Assembly: GCF_000024025.1 (NCBI RefSeq)
Contig: NC_013131.1
Location: 1,612,001 to 1,676,000 of the forward strand
Direction of reading: 5' to 3'
DNA: 64,000 nucleotides
DNA from: Catenulispora acidiphila DSM 44928
GTDB taxonomy: Bacteria > Actinomycetota > Actinomycetes > Streptomycetales > Catenulisporaceae
A program made the translations under genes and the position numbers. The notes below the pieces were generated by a model. It was not told the DNA's origin and did not search any database. It saw only the letters and a program-made list of their open reading frames with translations. Of the stretch, positions 8,210-16,550 are shown one piece after another (position 1 is the first letter of the stretch; each line of letters begins with the position of its first letter).

Positions 8210-8611
8210 TCACGGCGCGACCAGCGCACGCTCCCAGTGCTGCGTGTCGGCGTACTCCCGCATGGCGACGATCTTGCCGTCCCGGACGACGAACACGCCG
8301 ATGTTCTTCTCGTGGTACGGACGTCCGGTCTTGCCGGTCGCCCAGGAGTCCCATTCGACCAGGACTTGCTCGCCCTCGCCGAAGACGTTGGTGACCTTCA
8401 CGCCGATCTCCTGCTCGGGGTCCAGGTGCGCGAAGGCTGTCGCCAAGAAGCCGTCGATGACTTGGTCGCGGCCCTGCCAGGTCCCCGAGATCGGGAGGTC
8501 GCCGCCGTACCAGACGGAGCCGTCCTCGGCCCAGCAGTCGCGGATGGTCTGCTGGTCGCCTTCGGCGAGGGCGGTGAAGTAGCGGAGGACGAGCTGCTGG
8601 GTGGTGGACAT
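8210..8611 (-). CDS. SnoaL-like/NTF2-fold protein
   Basis: A 133-residue protein of the nuclear transport factor 2/SnoaL-like superfamily. It shows the usual cone-shaped fold signature: N-terminal helices with 'YFTALAEGDQQTIRDCWAEDGSVWYGGDLP', then 'GTWQGRDQVIDGFLATAF', and strands 'VLVEWDSWAT' and 'NIGVFVVRDGKIVAMREYADTQHW'. Members are small cyclases, isomerases or orphan proteins; no substrate can be named. The ATG at 8611 follows AAGGAG at a spacing of 9. It converges on the I36-type gene. Confidence 0.8.
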   Translation of the reverse strand: MSTTQQLVLRYFTALAEGDQQTIRDCWAEDGSVWYGGDLPISGTWQGRDQVIDGFLATAFAHLDPEQEIGVKVTNVFGEGEQVLVEWDSWATGKTGRPYHEKNIGVFVVRDGKIVAMREYADTQHWERALVAP

Positions 8612-8782
8612 GGTTGCTGCTCCTTGGCTATCGGGATGTCGGGCTGCTGCCGGCTTGTCGGTTCCCCGCCGGCGCACCTCCAGTTCACCGCGATCAGCCG
8701 CGGCGACCAATGAGCAGTCCGCTCTCGTATGCATCGTGGATCGTGATGATGGAGCGCAGCCCAGGTCGGATTCAGGTCGGAC

Positions 8783-10201
8783 TCAGCCCTGCCAAGGCGC
8801 CAGCAGATCCCCTGGTCCGAACACCGCATCAAGGCCCTGAGCCGTCGCTCCCGTCCGCGACACCGCGAGCAGCGGCACCGGATCGGCGGTGACGCGGTCG
8901 CGATGCCGTTGCAGGGCAACGAGATCGCGGGCGTCGAAGGGCGTGTTCTCCAGCCATTTGACGGAGCCGAGGAACAGCAGGCGGTGGGCGACGGGAGCGC
9001 GGTCGGCGCCGACGATGTCGATCTCGACGTCGTTGCTGCGCGTCCAGTAGCCGCCGACGACCGGTGCCGCGGGCAGTCCCGAGGCGGGCAGCAGGCGTGC
9101 CAGGCTCTCGCGGACCAGCGGTTCGACGGCGCGGCCGCGCCAGCTCGGCCAGCCGGTGCGGATGCGCTCCAGGGTGAGATCCGAGCGCATACGGTCGATT
9201 TCGGGCAGGTGTGGAGCCAGGAAGCGGAACCAGAAGCGGAGGTAGGAGTCGGTGATGCGGTAGCGCCGTTCTTTCGACGGCGCCAGGGATACCGGCAGCT
9301 CGGCGGCGACCATGCGCTTGTCCGTCAGCACTTCGGTGGCGCGGGTCAGCGTCGAGTGCGCGATGCCGCCGGCGGTGCGTGCGATGTTCGTGAAGGTGCG
9401 CTCGCCGGAGCCGATGGCGGCCAGGACGGCGCGCGCCTGCGCCTGGTCTGGGAACTCGGCAGCGAGCGAGAGCTGAGCGGAGGCGGTGAGCGGGCTGAAC
9501 GGATCGGCCAGCTCTCGAGTGAGGAACGACCACATGTCCTCGCCGGTCCGCCAGCGTGCACAGATCACGGGCAGCCCGCCGGTGATCAGGGCGGCGTCGA
9601 AGGCGTCTGCGTCGCCGAGCCCGGTCATCGCGGCGACGTCGGCGGGGTTGAGCGGTCCGATCGGCAGCTCGGTGCCGCGCTGGTGGAAGGGGCGGCCGTA
9701 GGAGGTGAGGGCTTCCATCATCGACAGGTCCGAGCCGATGAGCAGCAGGAGCACCGGCTTGCGGGACAGCTCGCGGTCCCATGCGCGCTGCAGGACGCTC
9801 TCGAAGGCGCCCTGCTCGTCCATCAGATACGGGACCTCGTCGAGCACCACGACCGACGGCCGGTCGTCGGGCAGGATCCCGGCCAGCTGCCGGAATGCCG
9901 CGGCCCAGTTGCCGGGCGTGGCGTCGCCGAAGACGTCCGCGTCCGGTAGGTCGGAGCCGCCGACCGCGCGCACGAACTCGGCGAGCGGTTCCTCGCCGAT
10001 GCCGATTTCCGCGGTGTAGTAGACGTGGGGGACCCCGGCGCTTTGGGCGAACTCCTCGACCAGTGCCGATTTGCCGATGCGGCGGCGTCCGCGCAGGACC
10101 AGGCAGCGGCCCGCGGGTCCCGTGCTTTCACTGGCGCTGACCTGGGAGAGGACCTGGTTCAGGGCAGCCAGCTCGCGTCTTCTGCCGACGAAACGAGTCA
10201 C
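8783..10201 (-). CDS. AAA-type ATPase, archaeal-ATPase/DUF234 family
   Basis: A 472-residue P-loop protein. The Walker A is 'GRRRIGKSAL' (near residue 40) and the Walker B is 'SVVVLDEVPYL'. A winged-helix region follows ('FTNIARTAGGIAHSTLTRATEVLTDKRMV'), and the C-terminal portion ('YRITDSYLRFWFRFLAPHLPEIDR' then 'EIDIVGADR') matches the DUF234 nuclease-like domain. The family belongs to the STAND/MNS-like ATPases; its biochemical role is not established. It stands alone between the SnoaL-like and ligase genes. Upstream DNA contains three GATAC motifs (10225-10253) that could be part of its promoter or operator. Confidence 0.8.
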   Translation of the reverse strand: MTRFVGRRRELAALNQVLSQVSASESTGPAGRCLVLRGRRRIGKSALVEEFAQSAGVPHVYYTAEIGIGEEPLAEFVRAVGGSDLPDADVFGDATPGNWAAAFRQLAGILPDDRPSVVVLDEVPYLMDEQGAFESVLQRAWDRELSRKPVLLLLIGSDLSMMEALTSYGRPFHQRGTELPIGPLNPADVAAMTGLGDADAFDAALITGGLPVICARWRTGEDMWSFLTRELADPFSPLTASAQLSLAAEFPDQAQARAVLAAIGSGERTFTNIARTAGGIAHSTLTRATEVLTDKRMVAAELPVSLAPSKERRYRITDSYLRFWFRFLAPHLPEIDRMRSDLTLERIRTGWPSWRGRAVEPLVRESLARLLPASGLPAAPVVGGYWTRSNDVEIDIVGADRAPVAHRLLFLGSVKWLENTPFDARDLVALQRHRDRVTADPVPLLAVSRTGATAQGLDAVFGPGDLLAPWQG

Positions 10202-10308
10202 CGCGCGGCTCCCTGGATGCTGCTGCGATACGGATACTTTCGATCACGATACTATCGCGAGCGCAACTATCCTGGTAGGAAACGGTGAGCGGTGAAGGGT
10301 GGCGGCGA

Positions 10309-11892
10309 CTAAGCCTGCTCCTGCCCCTGCCCGATAGCTCGCACCGCATCGATCGTATCGGCGTCCTCAGCGCGCTTGTCTTCGCGATACCGGACCACGC
10401 GCGCGAACCGCAGCGTGACGCCGCCGGGATAGCGCGAACTGCGCTGCACGCCGTCGAACGCCACCTCGACGACCAACTCGGGCCGTACGTGCACGGCGAA
10501 ATCGTCGGCAGAGGTCTGCAACGCGCGCAGGCGCTCGGTCTGCCAGGTGAGGAGTTCGTCGGTCATGCCCTTGAACGTCTTGCCGAGCATGACGAACCCG
10601 CCGGTCTCGGGGTCGCGCGCGGCCAGATGCAGGTTGCTGAGCCAGCCGCGGCGCCGGCCGTGTCCCCACTCGGCGGCGAGGACCACCAGATCGAGGGTGT
10701 GGACCGGCTTGACCTTCAGCCATCCCGATCCGCGGCGGCCCGCGCTGTAGAGCGCGTCGAGAGATTTCACGACCACGCCTTCGTGCCCGCGGTCCAGCGC
10801 GTCTTTCGCGAACGCCTCCGCCGCGTCGGCGTCGTCGGTGACCAGGCGCGGCGCCACGGCAGCCGGCGGGGCGATCGAGGCGAGCAGGTCCGAGCGTTCC
10901 CGGGAGGGCAGGTCGACCAGGTCGCGGCCGTCGAGGTGCAGCAGGTCGAACAGGAAGACGGTCAGCGGGATCTGCTCGCGCATCCGCTCCACGTCGCGGC
11001 GGCTGCCGGTGCGGCTCGCGGTCTCCTGGAACGGCCGCGGACGGCCGTCGGCGGCCAGGGCCAGCGCCTCGCCGTCGAGGACCGCGGAGGTGACCTGGAG
11101 CGAGCGTGCCAGGGCGACCGCCTCCGGCAGGCGCTCGGTGATGTCGTCCAGGCTGCGGGTGAAGACCTGGACGCGGTCGCCGTCGCGGTGGATCTGGACC
11201 CTGATTCCGTCGAGCTTCCATTCCAGCGCCGCCGGTGAAGCCTTCGCCAGCGCGGTGGGGACGTCCTCTGCCGTCCCGGCCAGCATCGGCTGGATCGGGC
11301 GCCCGACCACCAGACCGACCTCGCGCAGCCCCGGCACGCCGGCCCGCAGCGCGGTCTGCGCCGCTGCTGCCAGGTCGCCGCCGAACATCGCCGCCCGGCG
11401 CACCTCGGCGGCCGGGACGTCGGCGGCTTTCGCGACCGCGTCGGCCATGACGCCGTCCAGCGCGCCCTGGCGCAGCTCGCCGGTGAGCAGCCGGCGCAGG
11501 AAGGCTTGCTCCTCGGCGGTGGCGCGGGCGAACAGCGCGGTCAGCAGATCGCGGCGGCGGGCCTGCGAGCCGGCGCCGGTGGTCTTGCCGATCTCTTCCA
11601 GGATCCGGTCGACCTCGGCGACTTCCAGTCCGGCGGTGCTGGCGGAGCCGTCGGAGCCGTCGGAACTGTTGGAGCCACCGGAGTCGTCAGCCGGCGCGGG
11701 CAGCTCGCGCAGTGTCGCCCAGCCGACGCCGATCTGCCGCTGGGGCAGCTCGCCGGAGAGATAGTGGACGGCGACCGCCACCTCCTCCGGCGTCGCCGTG
11801 CGGAGCCGCTCGGCCAGCAGGGCGATCTTGGCCGAGCGGGCCGAGGTCTCGGCGACCGCGGCGGAGGTGGTCGCCACATCGTGCAAGCGCAT
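10309..11892 (-). CDS. ATP-dependent DNA ligase (actinobacterial LigB type)
   Basis: The 527-residue product has the N-terminal DNA-binding domain of ATP ligases, the adenylation motif 'EWKLDGIRVQ' with nucleophile Lys226, later motifs 'VLDGEALAL' and 'FLFDLLHLDG', 'HEGVVVKSLDALY', and the OB-fold C-terminus 'WLKVKPVHTLDLVVLAAEWGHGRR'. It seals nicks using ATP and is probably accessory to an NAD-dependent LigA elsewhere. An unusual Ser/Gly/Asp-rich insertion (about residues 69-87), written in imperfect 9-base repeats, separates two N-terminal helices. The ATG at 11892 is selected by the family-typical 'LHDVATTSAAVAETSAR' beginning; no strong ribosome site precedes it. It is divergent from the sigma factor. 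Confidence 0.9.
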   Translation of the reverse strand: MRLHDVATTSAAVAETSARSAKIALLAERLRTATPEEVAVAVHYLSGELPQRQIGVGWATLRELPAPADDSGGSNSSDGSDGSASTAGLEVAEVDRILEEIGKTTGAGSQARRRDLLTALFARATAEEQAFLRRLLTGELRQGALDGVMADAVAKAADVPAAEVRRAAMFGGDLAAAAQTALRAGVPGLREVGLVVGRPIQPMLAGTAEDVPTALAKASPAALEWKLDGIRVQIHRDGDRVQVFTRSLDDITERLPEAVALARSLQVTSAVLDGEALALAADGRPRPFQETASRTGSRRDVERMREQIPLTVFLFDLLHLDGRDLVDLPSRERSDLLASIAPPAAVAPRLVTDDADAAEAFAKDALDRGHEGVVVKSLDALYSAGRRGSGWLKVKPVHTLDLVVLAAEWGHGRRRGWLSNLHLAARDPETGGFVMLGKTFKGMTDELLTWQTERLRALQTSADDFAVHVRPELVVEVAFDGVQRSSRYPGGVTLRFARVVRYREDKRAEDADTIDAVRAIGQGQEQA

Positions 11893-12014
11893 GAGGAAAT
11901 GGTCCGCTACGGCACTGACAAGGGCCACCCGGGTGACCCAGAAGAAACCCGGGGGGCGGCGGCAGTGATTTCGGAGCCTCGTCTCGTGTAGTAGGGCGAG
12001 GAGGGGAATGGATT

Positions 12015-12593
12015 TTGGACATCGATGACGAACAGCGCTTCCGGGAGTTCGTCGGCGCCCGGTCGAAAGCGCTGCTGCAGACCGCGTATCTGCTGACCGG
12101 CGACTGGGAGCATGGTCGTGACCTGGTGCAGAGCGCGCTCGCGGGGGTGGCGCGCAGATGGAGCCAGCTGGCCGATCCCAGTCAAGCCGAGGCCTATGCC
12201 CGCAAGGCGATCTACCACGCGCACGTCGACCGCACGCGGCTGATGTCGTGGCGGCGGGAGCGGACGACGGCTTCACCGCCGGACACGGCCGCCGCGCGGT
12301 CGGACCCGGCGGACCTCGTCGCCTCGCGGCGGGACCTGATCGCGGCGCTGCGGCAGCTGCCGAGGGGGCAGCGTGCGGTGGTCGTGCTGCGGTACTTCGA
12401 GGACCGGACCGACGAGGACATCGCTGAGGTGCTGGGGATCTCGACCGGGACCGTGCGCAGCCAGCATCACAAGGCGTTGAAGGCGCTGCGCGTCAGCGCG
12501 AGCATCGCGGTGGACGACGGCGAGCAGGACATCGCGAAGGACCTTAAGAAGGACACAGCACTGAACACAGTGAAGGAGGAGGCGGCATGGTGA
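12015..12593 (+). CDS. SigE-family (ECF-like) RNA polymerase sigma factor
   Basis: A 192-residue group 4 sigma factor. Region 2 lies at about residues 10-75 ('FVGARSKALLQTAYLLTGDWEHGRDLVQSALAGVARRW') and region 4 at about 105-165 ('LRQLPRGQRAVVVLRYFEDRTDEDIAEVLGISTGTVRSQHHKALKALR'), the pattern of the actinobacterial SigE-type family TIGR02983. The start is a TTG with GAGGAGGGGA placed 8 bases before it. The last 7 bases overlap the start of the membrane protein gene, so the two are translationally coupled and that protein is a probable anti-sigma or signalling partner. Upstream, CGTCTC at 11980-11985 could be part of an ECF-type self-promoter. Confidence 0.9.
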   Translation: MDIDDEQRFREFVGARSKALLQTAYLLTGDWEHGRDLVQSALAGVARRWSQLADPSQAEAYARKAIYHAHVDRTRLMSWRRERTTASPPDTAAARSDPADLVASRRDLIAALRQLPRGQRAVVVLRYFEDRTDEDIAEVLGISTGTVRSQHHKALKALRVSASIAVDDGEQDIAKDLKKDTALNTVKEEAAW

Positions 12594-13873
12594 CGGAGCA
12601 GGATCTGCAGGAGGCGCTGGCCGATGCCGTCGACGATCCGGCGGCTGAGCGGTTCACGCTGGGGCTGTCGGAGCGGGCGCTCGCGGAGGCGGCCGCGGCT
12701 TCGCGGTGGCGGCGGTCGATGCCGGGCCGGCGGCGGAGGCGGAGGTGGGTGCCGGTCGTGGCGATCGGCTCGGCGTTCGCGGTGGCTGCGGCGGTCGGTG
12801 CGGTCGCGCTCGGCGGCGCGGTCGGATCCGGCGGCGGATCGCCGTCGACACTGGCGGCGCCGGAGATGCTCGCGAACCCGCTGGGCCAGGCCGGACTCGT
12901 CGAGTTCGCGGTGGAATGCTTCGGCGACCACGGCCCGAAGCTGGACATGTCCTACGTCTGGGACCCGACGACTCGGCAGTACCACGGCGTCCCGGGCGAC
13001 GTGCAGACCAGCTACCTCCCGTCGCCCGACGGGAAGCAGGCTCTGGTGGTGCGGGGTACCGCGTCCTACGTGGAGTCGTGGGCGGTGGCACCGTGGTCGG
13101 ACGCGGCGGCCGGACGCCTGACGCCGCACCCGAGTACCAACGGCGGCGGTATGCACTGGACCGCCGACGGCAAGGAAGTGGTGAGCGATCTGGCGTGGAA
13201 CGTGGACAAGGAGAGCGGCGGACCCACACTCGCGAGCCGGACCGCCGATTTCTACGATCCGGCCACGGGCCGCCGCCTGGCCTCGGTCGCCCTCCCGCAG
13301 ACGGTGCTCACCCGCGTGGCGAGCGGACAGTGGTCGATCCAGGAGTTCCAGGGCGACCACGGCTCAGTGCTCTTCCCCCTGCTGAGCGGCGACGGCAGCC
13401 GACTGGAGTACCTGAACGCCCAAGGCGTCACAGTTCGAACCCTGACACTCCAGGAAGGCCTTCCAGGCAACGTCGCCAACGTCCCGAACCACAACCTCAC
13501 CGAATCCGCCCAGCTCTCACCCGACGGCCGCTACCTGGCCGAGTACGACGGCTCGGTGATCGCCGTCTTCGACCTCCAAGCCGACGGCAAGCGCATCGGC
13601 TGGATGGACATCAAAGCCCACCTGTTCACCGGCTGGATCGGCGCCCACCAACTCGTGACCGGCGTCGACCGGAGCGAACCGTCGACGTCAGGCTCCCGCG
13701 ACGACCCAGCCCCCCAGACCGGCCACAGCCCCGTGTACTCGATCCTGACCCCGGACCTGAAGGTCGTACAGCAGGCGACCTTCGTCCTCCCCGGCGACCC
13801 GCGCGGCACATGCGCGACATGGCCCATGTCCTGGGCGCCGACAGGGCAGTTCCCGGGGGCGTTCGTGCCGTGA
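12587..13873 (+). CDS. Membrane-anchored sensor protein paired with the sigma factor (putative anti-sigma)
   Basis: The 428-residue protein has a cytoplasmic N-terminus (about residues 1-50), a very basic patch 'RRRRRR', one transmembrane helix (about 54-78), and a large extracytoplasmic region built of beta-propeller-like strands ('YLPSPDGKQALVVRG', 'MHWTADGKEVVSDLAW', 'QLSPDGRYLAEYDGSVIAVFDL'). Paired cysteines sit in the outer domain. The layout of sigma gene followed by a single-pass protein fits a sigma/anti-sigma pair that senses an external signal, but no ZAS motif (HxxxCxxC) is present, so the anti-sigma role is inference. AAGGAGGA lies 7 bases before the ATG. Confidence 0.68.
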   Translation: MVTEQDLQEALADAVDDPAAERFTLGLSERALAEAAAASRWRRSMPGRRRRRRWVPVVAIGSAFAVAAAVGAVALGGAVGSGGGSPSTLAAPEMLANPLGQAGLVEFAVECFGDHGPKLDMSYVWDPTTRQYHGVPGDVQTSYLPSPDGKQALVVRGTASYVESWAVAPWSDAAAGRLTPHPSTNGGGMHWTADGKEVVSDLAWNVDKESGGPTLASRTADFYDPATGRRLASVALPQTVLTRVASGQWSIQEFQGDHGSVLFPLLSGDGSRLEYLNAQGVTVRTLTLQEGLPGNVANVPNHNLTESAQLSPDGRYLAEYDGSVIAVFDLQADGKRIGWMDIKAHLFTGWIGAHQLVTGVDRSEPSTSGSRDDPAPQTGHSPVYSILTPDLKVVQQATFVLPGDPRGTCATWPMSWAPTGQFPGAFVP

Positions 13874-13930
13874 TGGCGAGCAGCTGAAAGTCGATGTCGC
13901 CGGGCGCGAGGTGCCTGCCATCCTGAGCGG

Positions 13931-14632
13931 ATGCCTACCGACACCTCGTACCACGGCGACCTCGGCGACTTCTTCGCCGGGACCGGCCAGCAGCATCCGA
14001 CCAATGCCTATATCGATCGGCCGGCGATGCTCGAGCTGATCGGGGATGTGGCGGGGCGGGATGTGCTCGACGCGGGGTGCGGGCCGGGGTTCTATGCCGC
14101 GGCGATGGCGGATCGGGGCGCCAGGGTGACGGCGATCGACGGCAGTGCGGAGATGGTGCGGATCGCGGCGCGGGCGGCGGGGGAGCGGGGGACGTTCGCG
14201 CGGCATGATCTGGAGCTGCCGTTGCCGTTCGCGGATGCTTCGTTCGACCTGGCGGTGATGGCTTTGGTGTACCACCACCTGTACGCGCGGGGGCAGGTGT
14301 TGGCGGAGCTGCGGCGGGTGGTGCGGCCGGGTGGGCGGTTGCTGGTCTCCACGACGCATCCGATGAGTGAGCAGCGGTGGCTGGGCGGTTCGTACTACCA
14401 GGGTGGGCGCGTGGACGCGCCGATCGGCGGGCCCGGGAGCGGCTACACGATCAGCTTCGAGCGGATGACGGTCGAGACGTTCGTGAACGAGATGCTGGAC
14501 GGCGGGTTCGTGCTGGAGCGGTTGGTGGAGCCGCGGCCGTCGGTGGCTTTGCGGGACGTCGATCCGGAGAAGTTCGCGCAGCTCGACGTCAAGCCGACGG
14601 TGCTGGCGGTGGCGTTGCGGCGTCCGGCGTAG
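13931..14632 (+). CDS. Class I SAM-dependent methyltransferase
   Basis: The 233-residue product contains SAM-binding motif I 'VLDAGCGPGFYAAAMADRGA', an acidic residue after strand 2 ('VTAIDGSAEM'), motif 'LPLPFADASFDLAVMALVYHHL', and post-motif 'VVRPGGRLLVSTTHP'. This is the Methyltransf_11 type of cytosolic small-molecule methyltransferase; the acceptor cannot be predicted. Its 3' end overlaps that of the rhomboid-like gene tail to tail by 44 bases. Confidence 0.88.
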   Translation: MPTDTSYHGDLGDFFAGTGQQHPTNAYIDRPAMLELIGDVAGRDVLDAGCGPGFYAAAMADRGARVTAIDGSAEMVRIAARAAGERGTFARHDLELPLPFADASFDLAVMALVYHHLYARGQVLAELRRVVRPGGRLLVSTTHPMSEQRWLGGSYYQGGRVDAPIGGPGSGYTISFERMTVETFVNEMLDGGFVLERLVEPRPSVALRDVDPEKFAQLDVKPTVLAVALRRPA

Positions 14633-15308
14633 GGGTGGTGCTCGGCATTGGTGCCGAGTGAGCAGCAGCACCGCGCCGCAGCAAGAAAAAGCCGGCGCCG
14701 AGCCCGAAGGCCGCCGCCGTCTCGTGGCCGATCGTCGCGAAGTTCGGCAGGAGGCCGAACCACTGGGCGCTGACGAATGGGTACGCGAACACGCCCGCCG
14801 CCCACAGCCATCGTGTCGCGCGCGGTACCAGTGGTGTCACCGCTGCCGCGGTGGCGAGTACTCCGTAGCTGATTCCGTAGTCGTAGCCGTTCCACCACTT
14901 TGCGGGGTAGCGGCCGGAGTGGATTGCGGCGGCGGCGATGCTGGTGGCGGTGGCGGTGGCGAGGGTGTTGGCGAGGAGGAACAGGGCGGCGGTGCGGGGG
15001 GCGCCGATGTGGCGCTCCAGTGCTGCCATGCAGATTCCGACGCCGCCTGCGATGATCAAGAGGTGGGAGAGTGGGCCGCTGTCCGTGGCTGTGAAGAGCG
15101 GGCTGGCGAGCAGGACCGTCAGCGGTTTGTGGGCCATGTTGTGCGGGTTGGTGCTGATGGCGATCTTCAGGTGGTCCGCCTGGGAGCCGGTCAGGGCTTT
15201 CGTCAGGAACAGCAGACCGGCCAGGATGATCAGCAGGTAGGCGAACGTCATCGGGTTGCGGCGGGGGTAGGCGCGCGCCGCGGCGCGCGGGCCGGAGTCG
15301 GTCGCCAT
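14589..15308 (-). CDS. Rhomboid-like integral membrane protein
   Basis: The 239-residue protein has about six hydrophobic segments, including 'FAYLLIILAGLLFLTKAL', 'LLIIAGGVGICMAAL', 'RTAALFLLANTLATATATSI' and 'TIGHETAAAFGLGAGFFLL'. The architecture and the last 'GHETAAAFGLGAG' helix match actinobacterial rhomboid-like proteins. I do not see a clear GxSG serine motif, so protease activity is doubtful. The start at 15308 gives the basic N-terminal end expected before the first helix; 15251 is an alternative. The C-terminal tail is Pro/Ala/Thr-rich and overlaps the methyltransferase gene end. Confidence 0.65.
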   Translation of the reverse strand: MATDSGPRAAARAYPRRNPMTFAYLLIILAGLLFLTKALTGSQADHLKIAISTNPHNMAHKPLTVLLASPLFTATDSGPLSHLLIIAGGVGICMAALERHIGAPRTAALFLLANTLATATATSIAAAAIHSGRYPAKWWNGYDYGISYGVLATAAAVTPLVPRATRWLWAAGVFAYPFVSAQWFGLLPNFATIGHETAAAFGLGAGFFLLRRGAAAHSAPMPSTTPTPDAATPPPAPSA

Positions 15309-15388
15309 GAGGCGAGCTTGGCAGAAACGCCCCGACCGATGGTGGATCACCGGCCACAATGGGGTTCCGGGTCGAGGATGGAGGATCG

Positions 15389-16456
15389 ATGGACGCCGAG
15401 GGACTTCGCGGAGAACAGCCGTCCGTCACATGGCACGACGCGCCGGTCCCGCCCGGCATGCCGGTGACGCAGGCGTACGTCTGGGCGCTCGACCCCGACG
15501 ACGGCAGGGTCCTGATCCAGGACCGCGGTCCGCAGCACCCGCACCGCTACACCCTCCCCGGCGGCCGCCCCGAACCGGAGGACGGTGGCGACCTGCTGCA
15601 GACCGCCGCCCGCGAGGCGATGGAGGAGTCCCAGATCCGCATCGACACCGAGCGCGCGGTCTATCTGGGCCACCAGGTCGTCACCTGGTTCGAGAAGCGC
15701 CCGGAACCGTACGCCCAGATCCGTTACGCCGCCCCGATCATCGCCTACGAACCCATCGGACCCGACCCCGACAACGGCCGCACCAACCGCCGCTTCATGA
15801 CCAGCCTGGAGCGCGCCCCGGAGCTCATCAACTGGCATGAAACCGGCGCCTCGCAAGCCAAAGCGGCCCTGCGCGCCGGCGAAGAACTCGGCTTCCGCGT
15901 CCGGGACCCCTCGCCGGAGGGCTACCGCGACGGCGAGAAAGACCGCTACCTCGTCTGCCACGACTACGGCATGGGCGCTCTGTGGTGGTGGGTGACCGCC
16001 CGCAACGCCACGGAGATCATGGAACGCGTCGCGGATGTCGTCGTGGCGACGTCGAGCGAGAGCATCGCCCGGTTCGCCGACGGCGACCTGGAGGAGGTCG
16101 ACATCGACGCCCCCGACGAGAACCCGCTGAGCAGCCTGAAGGCCACCCGCGACGAGCAGCGCGGAAAACCCGGCTTCGGCGCCCTCGTCGGCCGCGGCAC
16201 GGTCTATGTACGCCAAGCCTGGGACGAGAACGGCGACGGCAGCCTGGACCACTACCTCATGGAACTCGGGCAGGACGGTTACCGCATCCGCCAGGTCGTG
16301 GAGCACGCCGACGGCCGCCGCGTGAAGACCGATGACGACGACTGGCCCTTCAACCCGCCCTTCGACCTCTACGACCCGGAACTGGGTCTGGCCGAGGTGG
16401 ACCGCGCCGTCTTCGAGGCGGCGTGGGACGACGCGGAACACGAAACAGGAGTCTGA
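15389..16456 (+). CDS. NUDIX hydrolase with extra C-terminal domain
   Basis: Residues about 20-165 form a NUDIX domain. The box reads 'GGRPEPEDGGDLLQTAAREAMEESQI', giving the REx2EE core, though the usual Gly after EE is replaced. The remaining half (about 175-355) contains 'DYGMGALWWWVTARNATEIMERVADVVV' and 'FNPPFDLYDPELGLAEVDRAVFEAAWDD', which I do not recognise as a named domain but which looks conserved and globular. NUDIX enzymes hydrolyse nucleoside diphosphate derivatives; the substrate is unknown. The ATG at 15389 has GGAGG just upstream, at a short spacing of 4. Its stop codon lies at the first base triplet of a 12-base tandem repeat. Confidence 0.8.
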   Translation: MDAEGLRGEQPSVTWHDAPVPPGMPVTQAYVWALDPDDGRVLIQDRGPQHPHRYTLPGGRPEPEDGGDLLQTAAREAMEESQIRIDTERAVYLGHQVVTWFEKRPEPYAQIRYAAPIIAYEPIGPDPDNGRTNRRFMTSLERAPELINWHETGASQAKAALRAGEELGFRVRDPSPEGYRDGEKDRYLVCHDYGMGALWWWVTARNATEIMERVADVVVATSSESIARFADGDLEEVDIDAPDENPLSSLKATRDEQRGKPGFGALVGRGTVYVRQAWDENGDGSLDHYLMELGQDGYRIRQVVEHADGRRVKTDDDDWPFNPPFDLYDPELGLAEVDRAVFEAAWDDAEHETGV

Positions 16457-16550
16457 TAGCGAGTCTGATCGCGAACCTGATAGCGCGCCTGATCTCGCGC
16501 ATGATCGCGAGTCAAACCGCGCGCCTGATCGCGCACCGAACGCGCGATCA
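16455..16550. repeat. 12-nt tandem repeat (8 units) bridging two convergent stop codons
   Basis: Eight consecutive 12-base units of the form GATMGCGMRYCT run exactly from the NUDIX stop (16454-16456) to the stop of the NAD-dependent dehydrogenase (16550-16548 on the minus strand). The first five units keep GAT at the start; later units vary to AAC. Because 12 is divisible by 3, every frame reads a tetrapeptide repeat, so readthrough on either strand would add an in-frame repetitive tail. Confidence 0.85.

Noticed and set aside
10285-11238. Long plus-strand open frame opposite the DNA ligase
   Set aside because: It is an antisense shadow typical of high-GC DNA; the minus strand carries clear ligase motifs.
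16369-16550. C-terminal repetitive extension of the NUDIX or dehydrogenase proteins
   Set aside because: Both stop codons are intact within the repeat array, so the tails are only read if a stop is bypassed.
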